A stretch of DNA of 64,000 nt from Sphingomonas sp. Leaf242 (GCF_001422045.1 NZ_LMLW01000008.1:314501-378500), one strand, 5' to 3'. Shown: positions 1 through 8,949, counted from the stretch's first letter. Program-made: numbers and translations. Notes: a model not told the origin generated them from the sequence alone.

Positions 1-673
1 CTCCGGCCTCGCCCGCGGCATCGACACCGCCGCGCATATCGGCGCACTGGGTGCAGGCTCGAGCGGCGCCACGATCGGCGTCATCGCCAGCGGTATCGAC
101 ATTGCCTACCCGCCCGACAACACCGCGTTGCAGGAGCGCATCGCCACCGAAGGCCTGCTGCTCGCCGAACAGCCCCCCGGCACCGAGCCCAAGGCGCGCA
201 ATTTCCCCTCGCGCAACCGCATCATCGCCGGCCTCGCGATCGGCACAGTGGTGGTCGAGGCCGTCCCAAAATCCGGCTCGCTCATCACCGCGCGGCTCGC
301 CAACGAATCCGGCCGCGAAGTCATGGCCGTCCCCGGCAGCCCGCTCGACCCCCGCGCGCAAGGCTGCAACCTCCTGATCCGCGAAGGCGCCACGCTGGTA
401 CAGTCCGCCGCCGACATCCTCGAACAGATCCGCCCGTTCGACCCGCGCTCGGTCCGCTCCCCGATCGAAACCTACGCCGCCTCGTCACCGGAGGACGCAA
501 GCGACACCGACCGCCGCCGGATCACCGACCTGCTCGGCCCCGTCCCGGTCGCGATCGACGAACTCCTCCGCCAGTCGCGCCTGACTCCGGCTGTGGTCCA
601 AACGGTCCTGCTCGAACTCGAACTTGGCGGCCGGCTCGAACGCCATGCGGGCGGGCGCGTAAGCCTCGCCTAA
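1..673 (+). CDS. dprA: DNA-processing protein DprA, C-terminal part (5' truncated by window edge)
   Basis: DprA binds single-stranded DNA and loads RecA during natural transformation. The reading frame is open from base 2 and has no start inside the window. It opens within the Rossmann-like domain at SGLARGIDTAAH, continues through the NFPSRNRIIAGL and SGSLITARLA segments typical of DprA and VPGSPLDPRAQGCN, and ends with a small winged-helix domain (about the last 60 residues, from ITDLLGPVPVAIDELL) as in the long proteobacterial form. It stops at TAA 671-673. In alphaproteobacteria dprA normally lies just upstream of topA. Here a glycosyltransferase gene on the other strand separates them. 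Confidence 0.95.
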   Translation, partial: SGLARGIDTAAHIGALGAGSSGATIGVIASGIDIAYPPDNTALQERIATEGLLLAEQPPGTEPKARNFPSRNRIIAGLAIGTVVVEAVPKSGSLITARLANESGREVMAVPGSPLDPRAQGCNLLIREGATLVQSAADILEQIRPFDPRSVRSPIETYAASSPEDASDTDRRRITDLLGPVPVAIDELLRQSRLTPAVVQTVLLELELGGRLERHAGGRVSLA

Positions 674-716
674 CGTTCGCAAATCCGGCGAAGTGGCCAA
701 CCTCCGTCGGCATGCA

Positions 717-2006
717 TCACGAACAGAGGCGTGCGATCCGGTCCGCCGCGGTCGCCGCGCCATCTTCGCCTGCGACGACATCCGCTGCCGCCTGCGCCGC
801 CTGCGCCATCGCCGCATTGGATAGGACGTGCGCGATGACGCTGGCGGTATGCGCGTCGCCAAACCGTTGGCGCTTGATCGTGAGGGCGATGCCCGCCGAC
901 TCAAGCCGTGCAGCGTTGTCGAACTGATCGCCGAAGTGCGGAACGACGATCTGCGGGCGGCCTGCTCGGAGTGCCTGGCCCGTCGTTCCTATCCCGCCAT
1001 GATGAACCACCACCGAGGCCTCGGGGAAGACCGTCGAATGCGGCGCGTAGTGCATGGACAGGCAGTCACCGTCGCGACGCGGAGGCCCCGGTCGCCCCGT
1101 CAGCAGAAGCGCGCGCTTGCCAAGCTTCCGACTGACGGCGGCTGCGTCTTCGTAAAAGCGACCTGCCGATACGACCGCGAACGATCCCAGCGTGAAGATC
1201 AGGGGGGCGTCATCCGCCCGCCGGCATTCGTCCAGGAACGCCTCCAGTTCGGGCGCACGCGCCTCGTCCGCGCCGGACTCGCTATCGAAGAAGGGAAAGC
1301 CGGTCAGTGATGCCGTGCTCGCTACATCGGGTGGGAGCATGCCCAATGCCGAGGACCAACAACACAGGATCGCTGCCGTCGCCGGGCCATAATCGAGCAT
1401 TGGCGCCCCCTTTCCGGGGCCGAGCCCGTGTTCGGCGCGCACCGCATCGATTCGCTTGGCATACCGTCGGCGCAGGACGGTTCGCGCCAGCGACAGAAGC
1501 GCGCTGTTCCAGCCATGGCCCACGCGGGTCTGCGGATGATGGCGCATCAGTTCGAACTGTCGGGCGACCGGCGGCTGCCACGCGGAAAACAGCGTCATCG
1601 GTTGAAGGATGATGGTCGCCAGCGGCAGCCGTCGCTTCTCGGCGACGATCGCGGCCGAGAATGCGAAGGTCGAGCTGGCCAGTGCATCGGCCCCATCGGC
1701 CACAGCATCCAGAGCGGCGGTGCTGGCGCGCAACGATGGCATCAGGATTTCGTCGATCACGAAATCCGGGTCGGCGAGAACCTTCGCGGCGGCCTCGGTA
1801 TCGTCCAGGCCCAGCCGCGTGCAGATCGCCGCAAAGCTCGGCAGGATCGATGCCCCCTCGAGTCCGGCGGCCCTTACCTTGTCTAAATGATCCTCGGGCA
1901 CGGCCAGCACCACCCGTTCGCCACGCGCCACCAGTGACCTGCCGATCGCAATGAACGGATGCAGATCGCCCAGCGAGCCGATGGTGGCGAGAACGATGCG
2001 AGCCAT
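717..2006 (-). CDS. GT1-family (UGT/MGT-like) glycosyltransferase
   Basis: This 429-residue protein should transfer a sugar from an NDP-sugar to a small lipophilic acceptor. The N-terminus (MARIVLATIGSLGDLHPFIA) is the acceptor-side GT-B fold seen in glycosyltransferase family 28/UGT-like enzymes. The C-terminal part carries the donor-binding signature HHGGIGTTGQALRAGRPQIV followed by PHFGDQFDNA, as in macrolide and rhamnolipid transferases (OleD, RhlB). The frame stays open upstream to 2198, but that extension is arginine-rich and unlike the family, so ATG 2006 is preferred. It sits alone on the minus strand between dprA and topA, which suggests an insertion. The acceptor cannot be predicted. 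Confidence 0.85.
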   Translation of the reverse strand: MARIVLATIGSLGDLHPFIAIGRSLVARGERVVLAVPEDHLDKVRAAGLEGASILPSFAAICTRLGLDDTEAAAKVLADPDFVIDEILMPSLRASTAALDAVADGADALASSTFAFSAAIVAEKRRLPLATIILQPMTLFSAWQPPVARQFELMRHHPQTRVGHGWNSALLSLARTVLRRRYAKRIDAVRAEHGLGPGKGAPMLDYGPATAAILCCWSSALGMLPPDVASTASLTGFPFFDSESGADEARAPELEAFLDECRRADDAPLIFTLGSFAVVSAGRFYEDAAAVSRKLGKRALLLTGRPGPPRRDGDCLSMHYAPHSTVFPEASVVVHHGGIGTTGQALRAGRPQIVVPHFGDQFDNAARLESAGIALTIKRQRFGDAHTASVIAHVLSNAAMAQAAQAAADVVAGEDGAATAADRIARLCS

Positions 2007-2218
2007 GACTGGAAGTACACCGCGATCATTGCGGTCGCGAGACAGCGTGATTTTTCGGTACACGCGGTGCTCAGGCCGTCGTCGCGGTACCCGCCCTCTG
2101 GAAATCCCGTCCTCGCGACCGCACCTCTTGCACGTCACTCTGAACCCACTGCGGGTTGACGCGGCTACCCCGACGCCGTCACCCTCGTACGCGTACACGT
2201 AAGGACCCCGGTTTCCCC
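2007..2218. other. Intergenic region between divergent glycosyltransferase and topA
   Basis: About 210 bases separate the glycosyltransferase start (minus strand) from the topA start (plus strand), so both promoters should lie here. I see no convincing -35/-10 pair, operator palindrome or hairpin. The frames remain open through it on both strands because of high GC, but their translations are arginine/proline-rich. Confidence 0.4.
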
Positions 2219-4822
2219 ATGCAGCTTGTCATCGTCGAATCGCCTGCCAAGGCCAAAACCATCGAGAAGTATCTGGGCAGCGATTACCGCGTCCTGGCCA
2301 GCTACGGCCATGTCCGCGACCTGCCGCCCAAGGACGGCTCGGTCGATCCCGATGATGCGTTCGCGATGACGTGGGAGAATTACGCGGACAAGTCGAAGCA
2401 GCTGAAGGCGATCACCGATCTCGCCAAGGTCGCCGACCGCCTGATCCTCGCGACCGATCCGGATCGCGAGGGCGAGGCGATTTCGTGGCATGTCCGCGAA
2501 GTGCTGCGCGCACGGAAGGCGCTGCCCAAGGAGGTCGAACGCGTCACCTTCAACGCGATCACCAAGGCCACCGTCACCGAGGCGATGAAGAACCCGCGCG
2601 AGCTCGACGACGACCTGATCGACGCCTACCGCGCCCGCCGTGCGCTCGACTACCTGGTCGGCTTCACGCTGTCGCCGGTGCTGTGGCGCAAGCTGCCCGG
2701 CGCCAAGTCCGCCGGCCGCGTCCAGTCGGTGTCGCTGCGCCTGATCGTCCAGCGCGAGCGCGAGATCGATGTCTTCAAGCCACAGGAATATTGGTCGGTC
2801 ACGGCCGAGATGGAGCATGACGGCACCGCCTTCACGTCGCGCCTGACGCAGTTCGAGGACAACAAGCTCGACCGCCTGTCGATCGGCAACGAAGGCGATG
2901 CCCTGCGCGCCAAGCAGGCGGTGCTCGACGGCAATTTCTCGGTCCAGTCGGTCGAGACCAAGCCCGCCGGTCGCAACCCGCCACCGCCGTTCACCACGTC
3001 GACGCTCCAGCAGGAAGCCTCGCGGAAACTCGGCTTCTCGGCGGATCACACGATGCGGATCGCGCAAGGGCTCTACGAGGACGGCGCGATCACCTACATG
3101 CGTACCGACGGCGTGCAGATGGACTCGAGCGCGATCAGCGCCGCGCGTCTGGCGGTCGCGAACCGCTTCGACGCGAGCTATGTCCCCGACAAGCCGCGGC
3201 AGTATCAGTCGAAGGCGAAGAACGCACAGGAAGCGCATGAGGCGATCCGCCCGACCGACTTCGGCAAGGACAAGGCCGGCGGCGGTGATCACGCGCGCCT
3301 TTACGACCTGATCTTCAAGCGCGCGCTGGCGAGCCAGATGGCGTCGGCGCGGATGGAGCGCACGACGGTCGAGATGGCCGACGGCACCGGCCGCAACATC
3401 CTCCGCGCCACCGGACAGGTCGTGCTGTTCCCAGGCTATCTCGCCTTGTACGAGGAAGGGTCCGACGATTCCGCCGACGAGGACGCGCGTCGCCTGCCGC
3501 GGATGCGCGAAGGCGATGCGCCCGCCAAGAAGAAGGTCGACGCGGAGCAGCACTTCACCCAGCCGCCACCGCGCTTCTCCGAAGCCTCGCTGGTCAAGCG
3601 GATGGAGGAACTCGGCATCGGCCGCCCGTCCACCTACGCGTCGATCATCAAGACGCTGAAGGACCGCGCCTATGTCCGGATCGAGAAGAACCGCTTCTTC
3701 GCCGAGGAGAGCGGGCGCCTCGTGACGGCGTTCCTCGAACGCTTCTTCGAGAAATATGTCGGCTACGACTACACCGCCGAGCTCGAGGAGGAACTCGACG
3801 ACGTCTCCGGCGGTCGCGCGCAGTGGCAGTCGGTGCTCGACGCGTTCTGGCGCGATTTTAAGCCGCGCACCAACGAGGTTATGGAGCAGCAACCGTCGGC
3901 GATCACCGCCGAACTCGACACCTTCCTCGCGCCGTATCTCTTCCCGGCCAAGGCGGACGGCGGCGATCCCCGTCTCTGCCCCAATTGCGGCGAAGGCCAG
4001 CTGGCGCTGCGCGGCGGCAAGTTCGGCGCGTTCATCGCCTGCTCGAACTATCCCGAGTGCAAATACACGCGCCGCTTCGCGCAGCCCGGTGGCGACGCCG
4101 AGGCGGATGCCGGCCCGTCGACGCTCGGCACGCACCCCGACACGGGCCAGCCGATCGAGCGCAAGTCGGGACGCTTCGGCCCGTATCTGCAGATCGGCGA
4201 AGGCGAAGACCGCAAGATGGCGTCGATCCCGAAGGACATCGGCGAGCTGAACCTGGAATGGGCGGTCAAGCTGCTGTCGCTCCCGCGGACGGTCGGCAAC
4301 CATCCCGAGACTGGCGAACCGATCATCTCGACAATCGGCAAGTTCGGCCCGTATCTGAAGCACGCGGGCAAATACGCGCGGCTCCAGACGACCGCGGACG
4401 TGTTCGAGACGGGCATGAACGCCGCGGTCGTAAAGCTTGCGGAAGCCGCAGCCGGCGGCGGACGCACCGCGCGTGGGGCTCAGGCGCCGCTCAAGGTTCT
4501 CGGCAACCATCCGCGCACCGAGGCGGAGATCAAGCTGATGGAAGGCCGCTACGGCGCGTACGTCACCGACGGCACGACCAACGCGACGTTGCCTAAGTCG
4601 ATCGAGAAGGACCAGCTGACGCTTGAGGAAGCCGCGTCGCTGATCGACGCGCGGGCCGCCGCGGCACCCGCGACGAAGAAGAAGAAAGCGCCCGCCAAGA
4701 AGCCGGCGGCGAAGAAGGCACCGGCCAAGGACGCGGCGGAGGCGAAGGCTCCAGCCAAGAAGGCCGCGGCTAAAAAGGCCCCCGCCAAGAAAGCCGCCCC
4801 AAAGAAGAAAGCAGAGGCCTAA
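2219..4822 (+). CDS. topA: DNA topoisomerase I (type IA)
   Basis: This 867-residue enzyme relaxes negative supercoils through a transient 5'-phosphotyrosine link. It begins MQLVIVESPAKAKTIEKYLG, the start of the TOPRIM domain, with the acidic ATDPDREGEAISWH motif near residue 80. The catalytic tyrosine is Tyr293 in ITYMRTDG. A four-cysteine zinc ribbon (CPNCGEG ... CSNYPEC, about residues 585-620) is followed by several topoisomerase C-terminal repeats with KFGPYL-type motifs. The last 50 or so residues are almost pure Lys/Ala/Pro (AKKAPAKK repeats), a histone H1-like tail common in alphaproteobacterial TopA. The frame extends upstream to TTG 2156, but the family N-terminus fixes ATG 2219. 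Confidence 0.98.
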   Translation: MQLVIVESPAKAKTIEKYLGSDYRVLASYGHVRDLPPKDGSVDPDDAFAMTWENYADKSKQLKAITDLAKVADRLILATDPDREGEAISWHVREVLRARKALPKEVERVTFNAITKATVTEAMKNPRELDDDLIDAYRARRALDYLVGFTLSPVLWRKLPGAKSAGRVQSVSLRLIVQREREIDVFKPQEYWSVTAEMEHDGTAFTSRLTQFEDNKLDRLSIGNEGDALRAKQAVLDGNFSVQSVETKPAGRNPPPPFTTSTLQQEASRKLGFSADHTMRIAQGLYEDGAITYMRTDGVQMDSSAISAARLAVANRFDASYVPDKPRQYQSKAKNAQEAHEAIRPTDFGKDKAGGGDHARLYDLIFKRALASQMASARMERTTVEMADGTGRNILRATGQVVLFPGYLALYEEGSDDSADEDARRLPRMREGDAPAKKKVDAEQHFTQPPPRFSEASLVKRMEELGIGRPSTYASIIKTLKDRAYVRIEKNRFFAEESGRLVTAFLERFFEKYVGYDYTAELEEELDDVSGGRAQWQSVLDAFWRDFKPRTNEVMEQQPSAITAELDTFLAPYLFPAKADGGDPRLCPNCGEGQLALRGGKFGAFIACSNYPECKYTRRFAQPGGDAEADAGPSTLGTHPDTGQPIERKSGRFGPYLQIGEGEDRKMASIPKDIGELNLEWAVKLLSLPRTVGNHPETGEPIISTIGKFGPYLKHAGKYARLQTTADVFETGMNAAVVKLAEAAAGGGRTARGAQAPLKVLGNHPRTEAEIKLMEGRYGAYVTDGTTNATLPKSIEKDQLTLEEAASLIDARAAAAPATKKKKAPAKKPAAKKAPAKDAAEAKAPAKKAAAKKAPAKKAAPKKKAEA

Positions 4823-4823
4823 T

Positions 4824-4947
4824 TCCCCTCCCGCTTGCGGGAGGGGCTAGGGGAGGGACCGAAATACCCCACGAACGCGACGTTCGCGGTAAGCCCCTCC
4901 CCCAACCCCTCCCGCAAGGGGAAGGGGAAGGGGAAGGGGAAGGGGAG
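4824..4947. repeat. Palindromic intergenic element, family D copy 1, with (AAGGGG)5
   Basis: The element begins two bases after the topA stop. Its left arm is CCCCTCCCGCTTGCGGGAGG, itself a hairpin, followed by GGGCTAGGGGAGGG. The right arm is CCCCTCCCCCAACCCCTCCC with GCAAGGGG. The right end runs into five tandem AAGGGG hexamers (4916-4945). The same architecture recurs at 31549, 34317, 38682 and, degenerate, 41039. It may act as a bidirectional terminator between topA and the convergent Sel1-like gene. Confidence 0.8.
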
Positions 4948-4955
4948 TTTTCAAC

Positions 4956-5252
4956 TTAAGCAGCCCGGCGCTGCGTCAATTGCATCCAATCCCGCGCAGC
5001 ACGCTGCGCCACCGAGATCTCCCGCGCGGTCATGTCCTCGGCGATCTCCGCGCGGCATTCCTGTGCGGCGACGTTCCCCGACACCGCCGCCAGGTTGAAC
5101 CATTTGTGCGCCTCGATCAGGTCGAGGACGACGCCCGACGTCCCCGTCGAATACACCATCCCGAGTTCGTAACACGCCCGGTCGTCGCCGCGCGCGGCAT
5201 CCGCCAGACGGCGTTCGATCGTAATATTCGCGGTCTTGAAACTGCTGCCCAT
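4956..5252 (-). CDS. Sel1-like repeat protein (short)
   Basis: This 98-residue protein contains one clear Sel1/TPR-like repeat. ACYELGMVYSTGTSGVVLDL is followed by IEAHKWFNLAAVSGNVAA, matching the A-x2-LG-x2-Y / A-x2-W-x2-AA pattern. It has no signal peptide or membrane segment. The C-terminal part is helical and charged. Such single-repeat proteins are common in sphingomonads and have no assigned function. Scaffolding is the usual role of the repeat class. It faces topA tail to tail and is divergent from nothing nearby, with panC following on the same strand upstream. Confidence 0.75.
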   Translation of the reverse strand: MGSSFKTANITIERRLADAARGDDRACYELGMVYSTGTSGVVLDLIEAHKWFNLAAVSGNVAAQECRAEIAEDMTAREISVAQRAARDWMQLTQRRAA

Positions 5253-5330
5253 GGTCTTGCCCCCAATGTTCGTGAGGACAGACTGCCGTGATTCGGGCTA
5301 CGAAATGGTTAATGGGTTAACGTCTGCTTT

Positions 5331-6182
5331 TTACAAGTCGCCCGGACGGTCGATCGCGATGTTATCAATCAAGCGCGTGGCGCCCATCCGCGCCGCCGCC
5401 AGCAACCGCCGCGGACGCTCCGCCGCAGGGTTCTCCGCCAGCGTCTCGGCATCCGCCAGCGCGACGTAATCGATCGTGAACCCCGCCCCGACCAACGTCG
5501 TCCGCGCATCGTCGAGCACCGACTCGACGTCCTCGCCCTTCGCGATCGCCCGCGCCGCGACGCCGAGGGCTCGCGGCAAGGCCACCGCCTGCTTCCGCTG
5601 CTCGTCGTCGAGATAGATGTTGCGCGACGACATCGCCAGGCCATCGTCGTCGCGCTGCGTCGGCACCCCGACGATATCGATCGCAAAGTCGAGATCCGCC
5701 ACGAACCGCCGGACGACCGCCAACTGCTGGTAATCCTTCTCGCCGAAATACGCCGCATCGGGCCCGACCTGGTTGAACAGCTTCGACACGACCGTCGCGA
5801 CACCGTCGAAATGGCCTGGACGCGAGGCGCCGTCGAACCCATCGCTGACACCCGACACCCGCACCGACGTCGCGAACCCGTCGGGATACATCGTCTCGAC
5901 CGACGGCAACCAGAGCAGGTCGCACCCGGCTTCGTTGAGCATCCGGATATCGGCCATTTCGCGCCGCGGATAGCGCGACAGATCCTCGTTCGGGCCGAAC
6001 TGCGTCGGATTGACGAAGATCGACGCGACCACCTTCGTCCCCGGCCGCTTCGCCGCCTCGATCAGCGCGACATGGCCGGCGTGGAGCGCGCCCATCGTCG
6101 GGACGAGCGCGACGCGCTGCCCCGCCGCACGGAAGGCGGCGACGCTTTCGCGCAACGCATTAAGGTCCCGGACGGTGTCCAC
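5331..6182 (-). CDS. panC: Pantothenate synthetase
   Basis: This enzyme condenses pantoate and beta-alanine with ATP in the last step of pantothenate (coenzyme A precursor) synthesis. The 283-residue length is typical. The nucleotidyltransferase HIGH-type motif is visible as VPTMGALHAGHVAL near residue 30. FVNPTQFGPNEDLSRYPR, YFGEKDYQQLAVV and the KMSKS-equivalent AMSSRNIYL all match PanC. No panB or panD lies in the window. It is divergent from mipZ with about 75 bases between the starts. Confidence 0.97.
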   Translation of the reverse strand: MDTVRDLNALRESVAAFRAAGQRVALVPTMGALHAGHVALIEAAKRPGTKVVASIFVNPTQFGPNEDLSRYPRREMADIRMLNEAGCDLLWLPSVETMYPDGFATSVRVSGVSDGFDGASRPGHFDGVATVVSKLFNQVGPDAAYFGEKDYQQLAVVRRFVADLDFAIDIVGVPTQRDDDGLAMSSRNIYLDDEQRKQAVALPRALGVAARAIAKGEDVESVLDDARTTLVGAGFTIDYVALADAETLAENPAAERPRRLLAAARMGATRLIDNIAIDRPGDL

Positions 6183-6257
6183 GTGAAACTCCTACTCGAT
6201 AAGTGCGGTCGCGGCTTCTATGAAGGGTGACTGTTACGATCAATAAGGAAACGCGCG

Positions 6258-7073
6258 TTGGCCACGGGCCCCGACTCACCCCAAGCTTCGACGCACGTCA
6301 TCGTGTTCGCCAACGAGAAGGGCGGCACCGGCAAGTCGACGACTGCGGTGCACGTCGCGATCGCGCTTGCCGCGAAGGGTGCGCGCGTCGCGTGTCTCGA
6401 TCTGGATCACCGCCAGCGCACCGTCGGACGTTATCTCGACAACCGTGCCGAGACGATGAGGCGCAACGGCTCGGTGCTGCCGATGCCGCGCCACGCCACG
6501 CTGTCCGACCAGAGCGAGGATCAGTTCGAGGACCTGTGGCACTCGCTCTGCGAAGGCTCGGACTTCCTGGTGGTCGACACGCCGGGCCGCGACGATCCGT
6601 TCGCGCGCACCGCCGCCGCTCTGGCGAACACCTTGGTAACGCCGATGAACGACAGCTTCGTCGACTTCGACCTGATCGGCCAGGTCGATCCCGAGACCTA
6701 TCAGGTGACCCGCCCGAGTTTCTATTCCGAACTGATCTGGGATGCGCGGAAACAGCGCGCGCGCGCCGATGGCACCACGATCGACTGGGTCGTGTTGCGC
6801 AACCGCCTCCAGCATATCGAGGCGCGCAACATGCGCCGCGTGTCGGATGCACTGGCGCAACTGGCCAAGCGCGTCGGTTTCCGGATCATCCCGGGACTCG
6901 GCGAGCGCGTGATCTACCGCGAGATGTTCCCCGCAGGGCTGACGATGATCGATGCGAAGGCGTTCGGTAGCATGGGCCTCGCGCATGTCGCGGCACGCCA
7001 GGAATTGCGCGAGATGATGGCCGCGTTACAATTGCCCGAAGTTGTCGAGCAAGCGCCGGACGTCGCTGCGTGA
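6258..7073 (+). CDS. mipZ: MipZ-type division-plane ATPase (ParA/MinD superfamily)
   Basis: MipZ forms a polar gradient and inhibits FtsZ polymerisation, placing the division site in alphaproteobacteria. The deviant Walker A motif ANEKGGTGKSTTAVHVA is near residue 20, followed by CLDLDHRQRTVGRYLDNR and Walker B DFLVVDTPGRDD. The segment TLVTPMNDSFVDFDLIGQVD is characteristic of MipZ rather than plain ParA. At 271 residues it has the expected length. The start is TTG 6258, with AAGGAA at 6245-6250 as ribosome-binding site. It overlaps the next gene by four bases (GTGA). Confidence 0.93.
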   Translation: MATGPDSPQASTHVIVFANEKGGTGKSTTAVHVAIALAAKGARVACLDLDHRQRTVGRYLDNRAETMRRNGSVLPMPRHATLSDQSEDQFEDLWHSLCEGSDFLVVDTPGRDDPFARTAAALANTLVTPMNDSFVDFDLIGQVDPETYQVTRPSFYSELIWDARKQRARADGTTIDWVVLRNRLQHIEARNMRRVSDALAQLAKRVGFRIIPGLGERVIYREMFPAGLTMIDAKAFGSMGLAHVAARQELREMMAALQLPEVVEQAPDVAA

Positions 7074-7324
7074 AGTGGATCGTCGCCGCGCTGTTTATTT
7101 GGGCGGCGTGGCATTATCTCCGCCCCAAGCCGAAGCAGCGCGTCGTAACGGATGAAGCGGAGGCCCGCTCGATCCTCGGCATAGACAGCAGCGCGAACGC
7201 CGACGCGATCCGCAGCGCCCACCGCCGCCTGATCGCCTCGGTCCACCCCGACCGCGGCGGCTCGACCGACCTGACCCGCCGAGTGAACGCCGCGCGCGAC
7301 CTCCTCCTGAAGCGCGCCCGCTAA
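7070..7324 (+). CDS. Membrane-anchored J-domain protein
   Basis: This 84-residue protein has an N-terminal hydrophobic anchor (IVAALFIWAAWHYL) followed by a compact J-domain with the diagnostic HPD tripeptide in SVHPDRGGSTDLTRRVNAAR. This layout resembles the Tim14/Pam18-like short J proteins, which stimulate a DnaK ATPase at the membrane. The start is GTG 7070, overlapping the mipZ stop by four bases, so it is translationally coupled to mipZ. I infer a DnaK co-chaperone. The partner is unknown. Confidence 0.85.
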   Translation: MKWIVAALFIWAAWHYLRPKPKQRVVTDEAEARSILGIDSSANADAIRSAHRRLIASVHPDRGGSTDLTRRVNAARDLLLKRAR

Positions 7325-7330
7325 CCTCAA

Positions 7331-7382
7331 ACCGCCGTTCGTCCTGAGCGAAGTCGAAGGACAAACTCTGCACGAACGGAAA
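7331..7382. repeat. Family F palindromic element, short copy
   Basis: The left arm GTTCGTCCTGAGCGAAGTCG is followed by AAGGAC and then the right end GCACGAACGG. It is a shortened version of the elements at 13493-13568 and 57634-57741. It fills the gap between the J-domain gene and the phosphomutase gene, which are on the same strand, so it is probably transcribed. Confidence 0.6.
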
Positions 7383-7391
7383 GACAGGCCA

Positions 7392-8759
7392 ATGACCCAC
7401 CAGTTCGACCCGACTTCGCTCCGCGAATACGACATCCGCGGGATCGTCGGCAAAGCGCTCGGCACCGCCGACGCCGTTGCGATTGGCCGAGGCTTCGCCA
7501 CCCGCATCCGCGCCGCTGGCGGAACACGCGTCGCGGTCGGTTATGACGGCCGCAACTCCTCGCCCGAACTCGAAGCCGCGCTCGTGTCCGGCCTCATCGC
7601 CGGCGGCGTCGACGTGGTCCGCATCGGGCTCAGCACCTCGCCGATGCTCTATTACGCCGAAGCCACGCTAGAAGTGGATGGCGGCATCCAGGTAACCGGC
7701 AGCCATAATCCCCCCGAGTATAACGGCTTCAAGATGGTGCACGCCCACGCGCCATTTTTCGGCGACGACATCCAGGACCTCGCCGCGCTCGCCGCGTCGG
7801 GCGCGTGGAGCGAAGGCGCGGGCGAGGTTACGACCGCAGACGTCCTCGACGCGTATGTCGGCCGGCTGATGGCCGGCTATGCGGGCGGCGCGTACCGGAT
7901 CGGCTGGGACACGGGGAACGGCGCCGCCGGCCCGGTGATCGAGAAGCTCGTGCAATTGCTGCCGGGTGAGCATCATGTGATCTTCGCCGACGTCGACGGC
8001 AATTTTCCCAATCATCATCCCGATCCTACCGAAGAGTCGAACCTCGCCGATCTGAAACGCCTGGTCACGGAGAAGAACCTCGATTTCGGACTGGCCTTCG
8101 ACGGGGATGGCGACCGGATCGGCGCGGTCGACGGCTCGGGACGGGTGATCTGGGGCGACCAGATCCTGTCCATATTGGTCGAACCTGCGCTTCGCGAGCA
8201 CCCCGGCGCGCCGATCGTCGCGGATGTGAAGTCCTCGCAGGCGTTGTTCGACCGTATCGCCGAACTGGGCGGCGAGCCGGTGATGGCCGCCACAGGCCAC
8301 AGCCTGATGAAGACCGCGATGACCCGCACCGGCGCACCGATCGGCGGCGAGTTGAGCGGCCACCTGTTCTTCGCGGGCGAATATTACGGCTTCGACGACG
8401 CGCACTATGCTGCGGTGCGGCTGATCCGCGCGGTGCATCTGTCGGGCCGGTCGCTGACTGAATTGCGCGATGCGATGCCGGCGTTGGTGGCGACGCCGGA
8501 CCTGCGCTTTCCGGTCGAGGATGCGCGGAAGTTCGCGGTGGTGAACGCGGTGATCGCGCGGTTGAAATCCGAGGGTGCGGAGATGGACTTGACCGATGGT
8601 GCCAGGGTGACGACCGCCGACGGGTGGTGGTTGCTGAGAGCCTCGAACACGCAGGCGATGCTGACCGTGCGCGCTGAGGCAAAGGACCAGGCAGCGCTCG
8701 ATGCGCTGCTAACCGAGGTAGATGCGCATCTGTCGGCAAGCGGTGTAACGCGACGCTAA
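7392..8759 (+). CDS. Phosphomannomutase/phosphoglucomutase
   Basis: This enzyme interconverts hexose 6- and 1-phosphates, supplying mannose-1-P and glucose-1-P for nucleotide sugars and exopolysaccharide. The 455-residue protein has the four alpha-D-phosphohexomutase domains. It shows LREYDIRGIVG at the N-terminus, the phosphoserine loop TGSHNPPEYNGFK near residue 100, the metal loop AFDGDGDRIGAVD, the sugar-specificity loop GGELSGHLFF, and a C-terminal phosphate-binding RASNTQ motif. It closely resembles PgmG/AlgC-type dual-specificity enzymes of sphingomonads. The direction of its in vivo flux cannot be told from sequence. Confidence 0.95.
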   Translation: MTHQFDPTSLREYDIRGIVGKALGTADAVAIGRGFATRIRAAGGTRVAVGYDGRNSSPELEAALVSGLIAGGVDVVRIGLSTSPMLYYAEATLEVDGGIQVTGSHNPPEYNGFKMVHAHAPFFGDDIQDLAALAASGAWSEGAGEVTTADVLDAYVGRLMAGYAGGAYRIGWDTGNGAAGPVIEKLVQLLPGEHHVIFADVDGNFPNHHPDPTEESNLADLKRLVTEKNLDFGLAFDGDGDRIGAVDGSGRVIWGDQILSILVEPALREHPGAPIVADVKSSQALFDRIAELGGEPVMAATGHSLMKTAMTRTGAPIGGELSGHLFFAGEYYGFDDAHYAAVRLIRAVHLSGRSLTELRDAMPALVATPDLRFPVEDARKFAVVNAVIARLKSEGAEMDLTDGARVTTADGWWLLRASNTQAMLTVRAEAKDQAALDALLTEVDAHLSASGVTRR

Positions 8760-8770
8760 CCGCGAGAATT

Positions 8771-8880
8771 GCACCACCCCGGCGAAGGCCGGGGCCCAGC
8801 TGGAAAGGTGGATACAACGAAGCGCTCCGCTCCGTTCGCAACGTCCCCCAACTAGACCCCGGCCTCCGCCGGGGAGGTGC
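8771..8880. repeat. Family A palindromic element, copy 1
   Basis: This 110-bp element has terminal inverted repeats GCACC ... GGTGC. Its arms are CCCCGGCGAAGGCCGGGGCC and GACCCCGGCCTCCGCCGGGG, joined by a less conserved centre containing CAACGT. Close relatives lie at 29875, 44357 and 47006. Each arm is also a small hairpin. Confidence 0.9.
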
Positions 8881-8949
8881 TGATGGAGAGGGCGCTCCCA
8901 AAATTAGACGAGCACCTCGCGGCGAGCCGTGCAGTGCCGCCCCCTCCCC

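Noticed and set aside
2165..4510. A 781-codon open frame on the minus strand
   Set aside because: It lies antisense to topA, its translation is Arg/Leu/Asp-rich with no family resemblance, and it exists because high GC makes stops rare. topA is certain.
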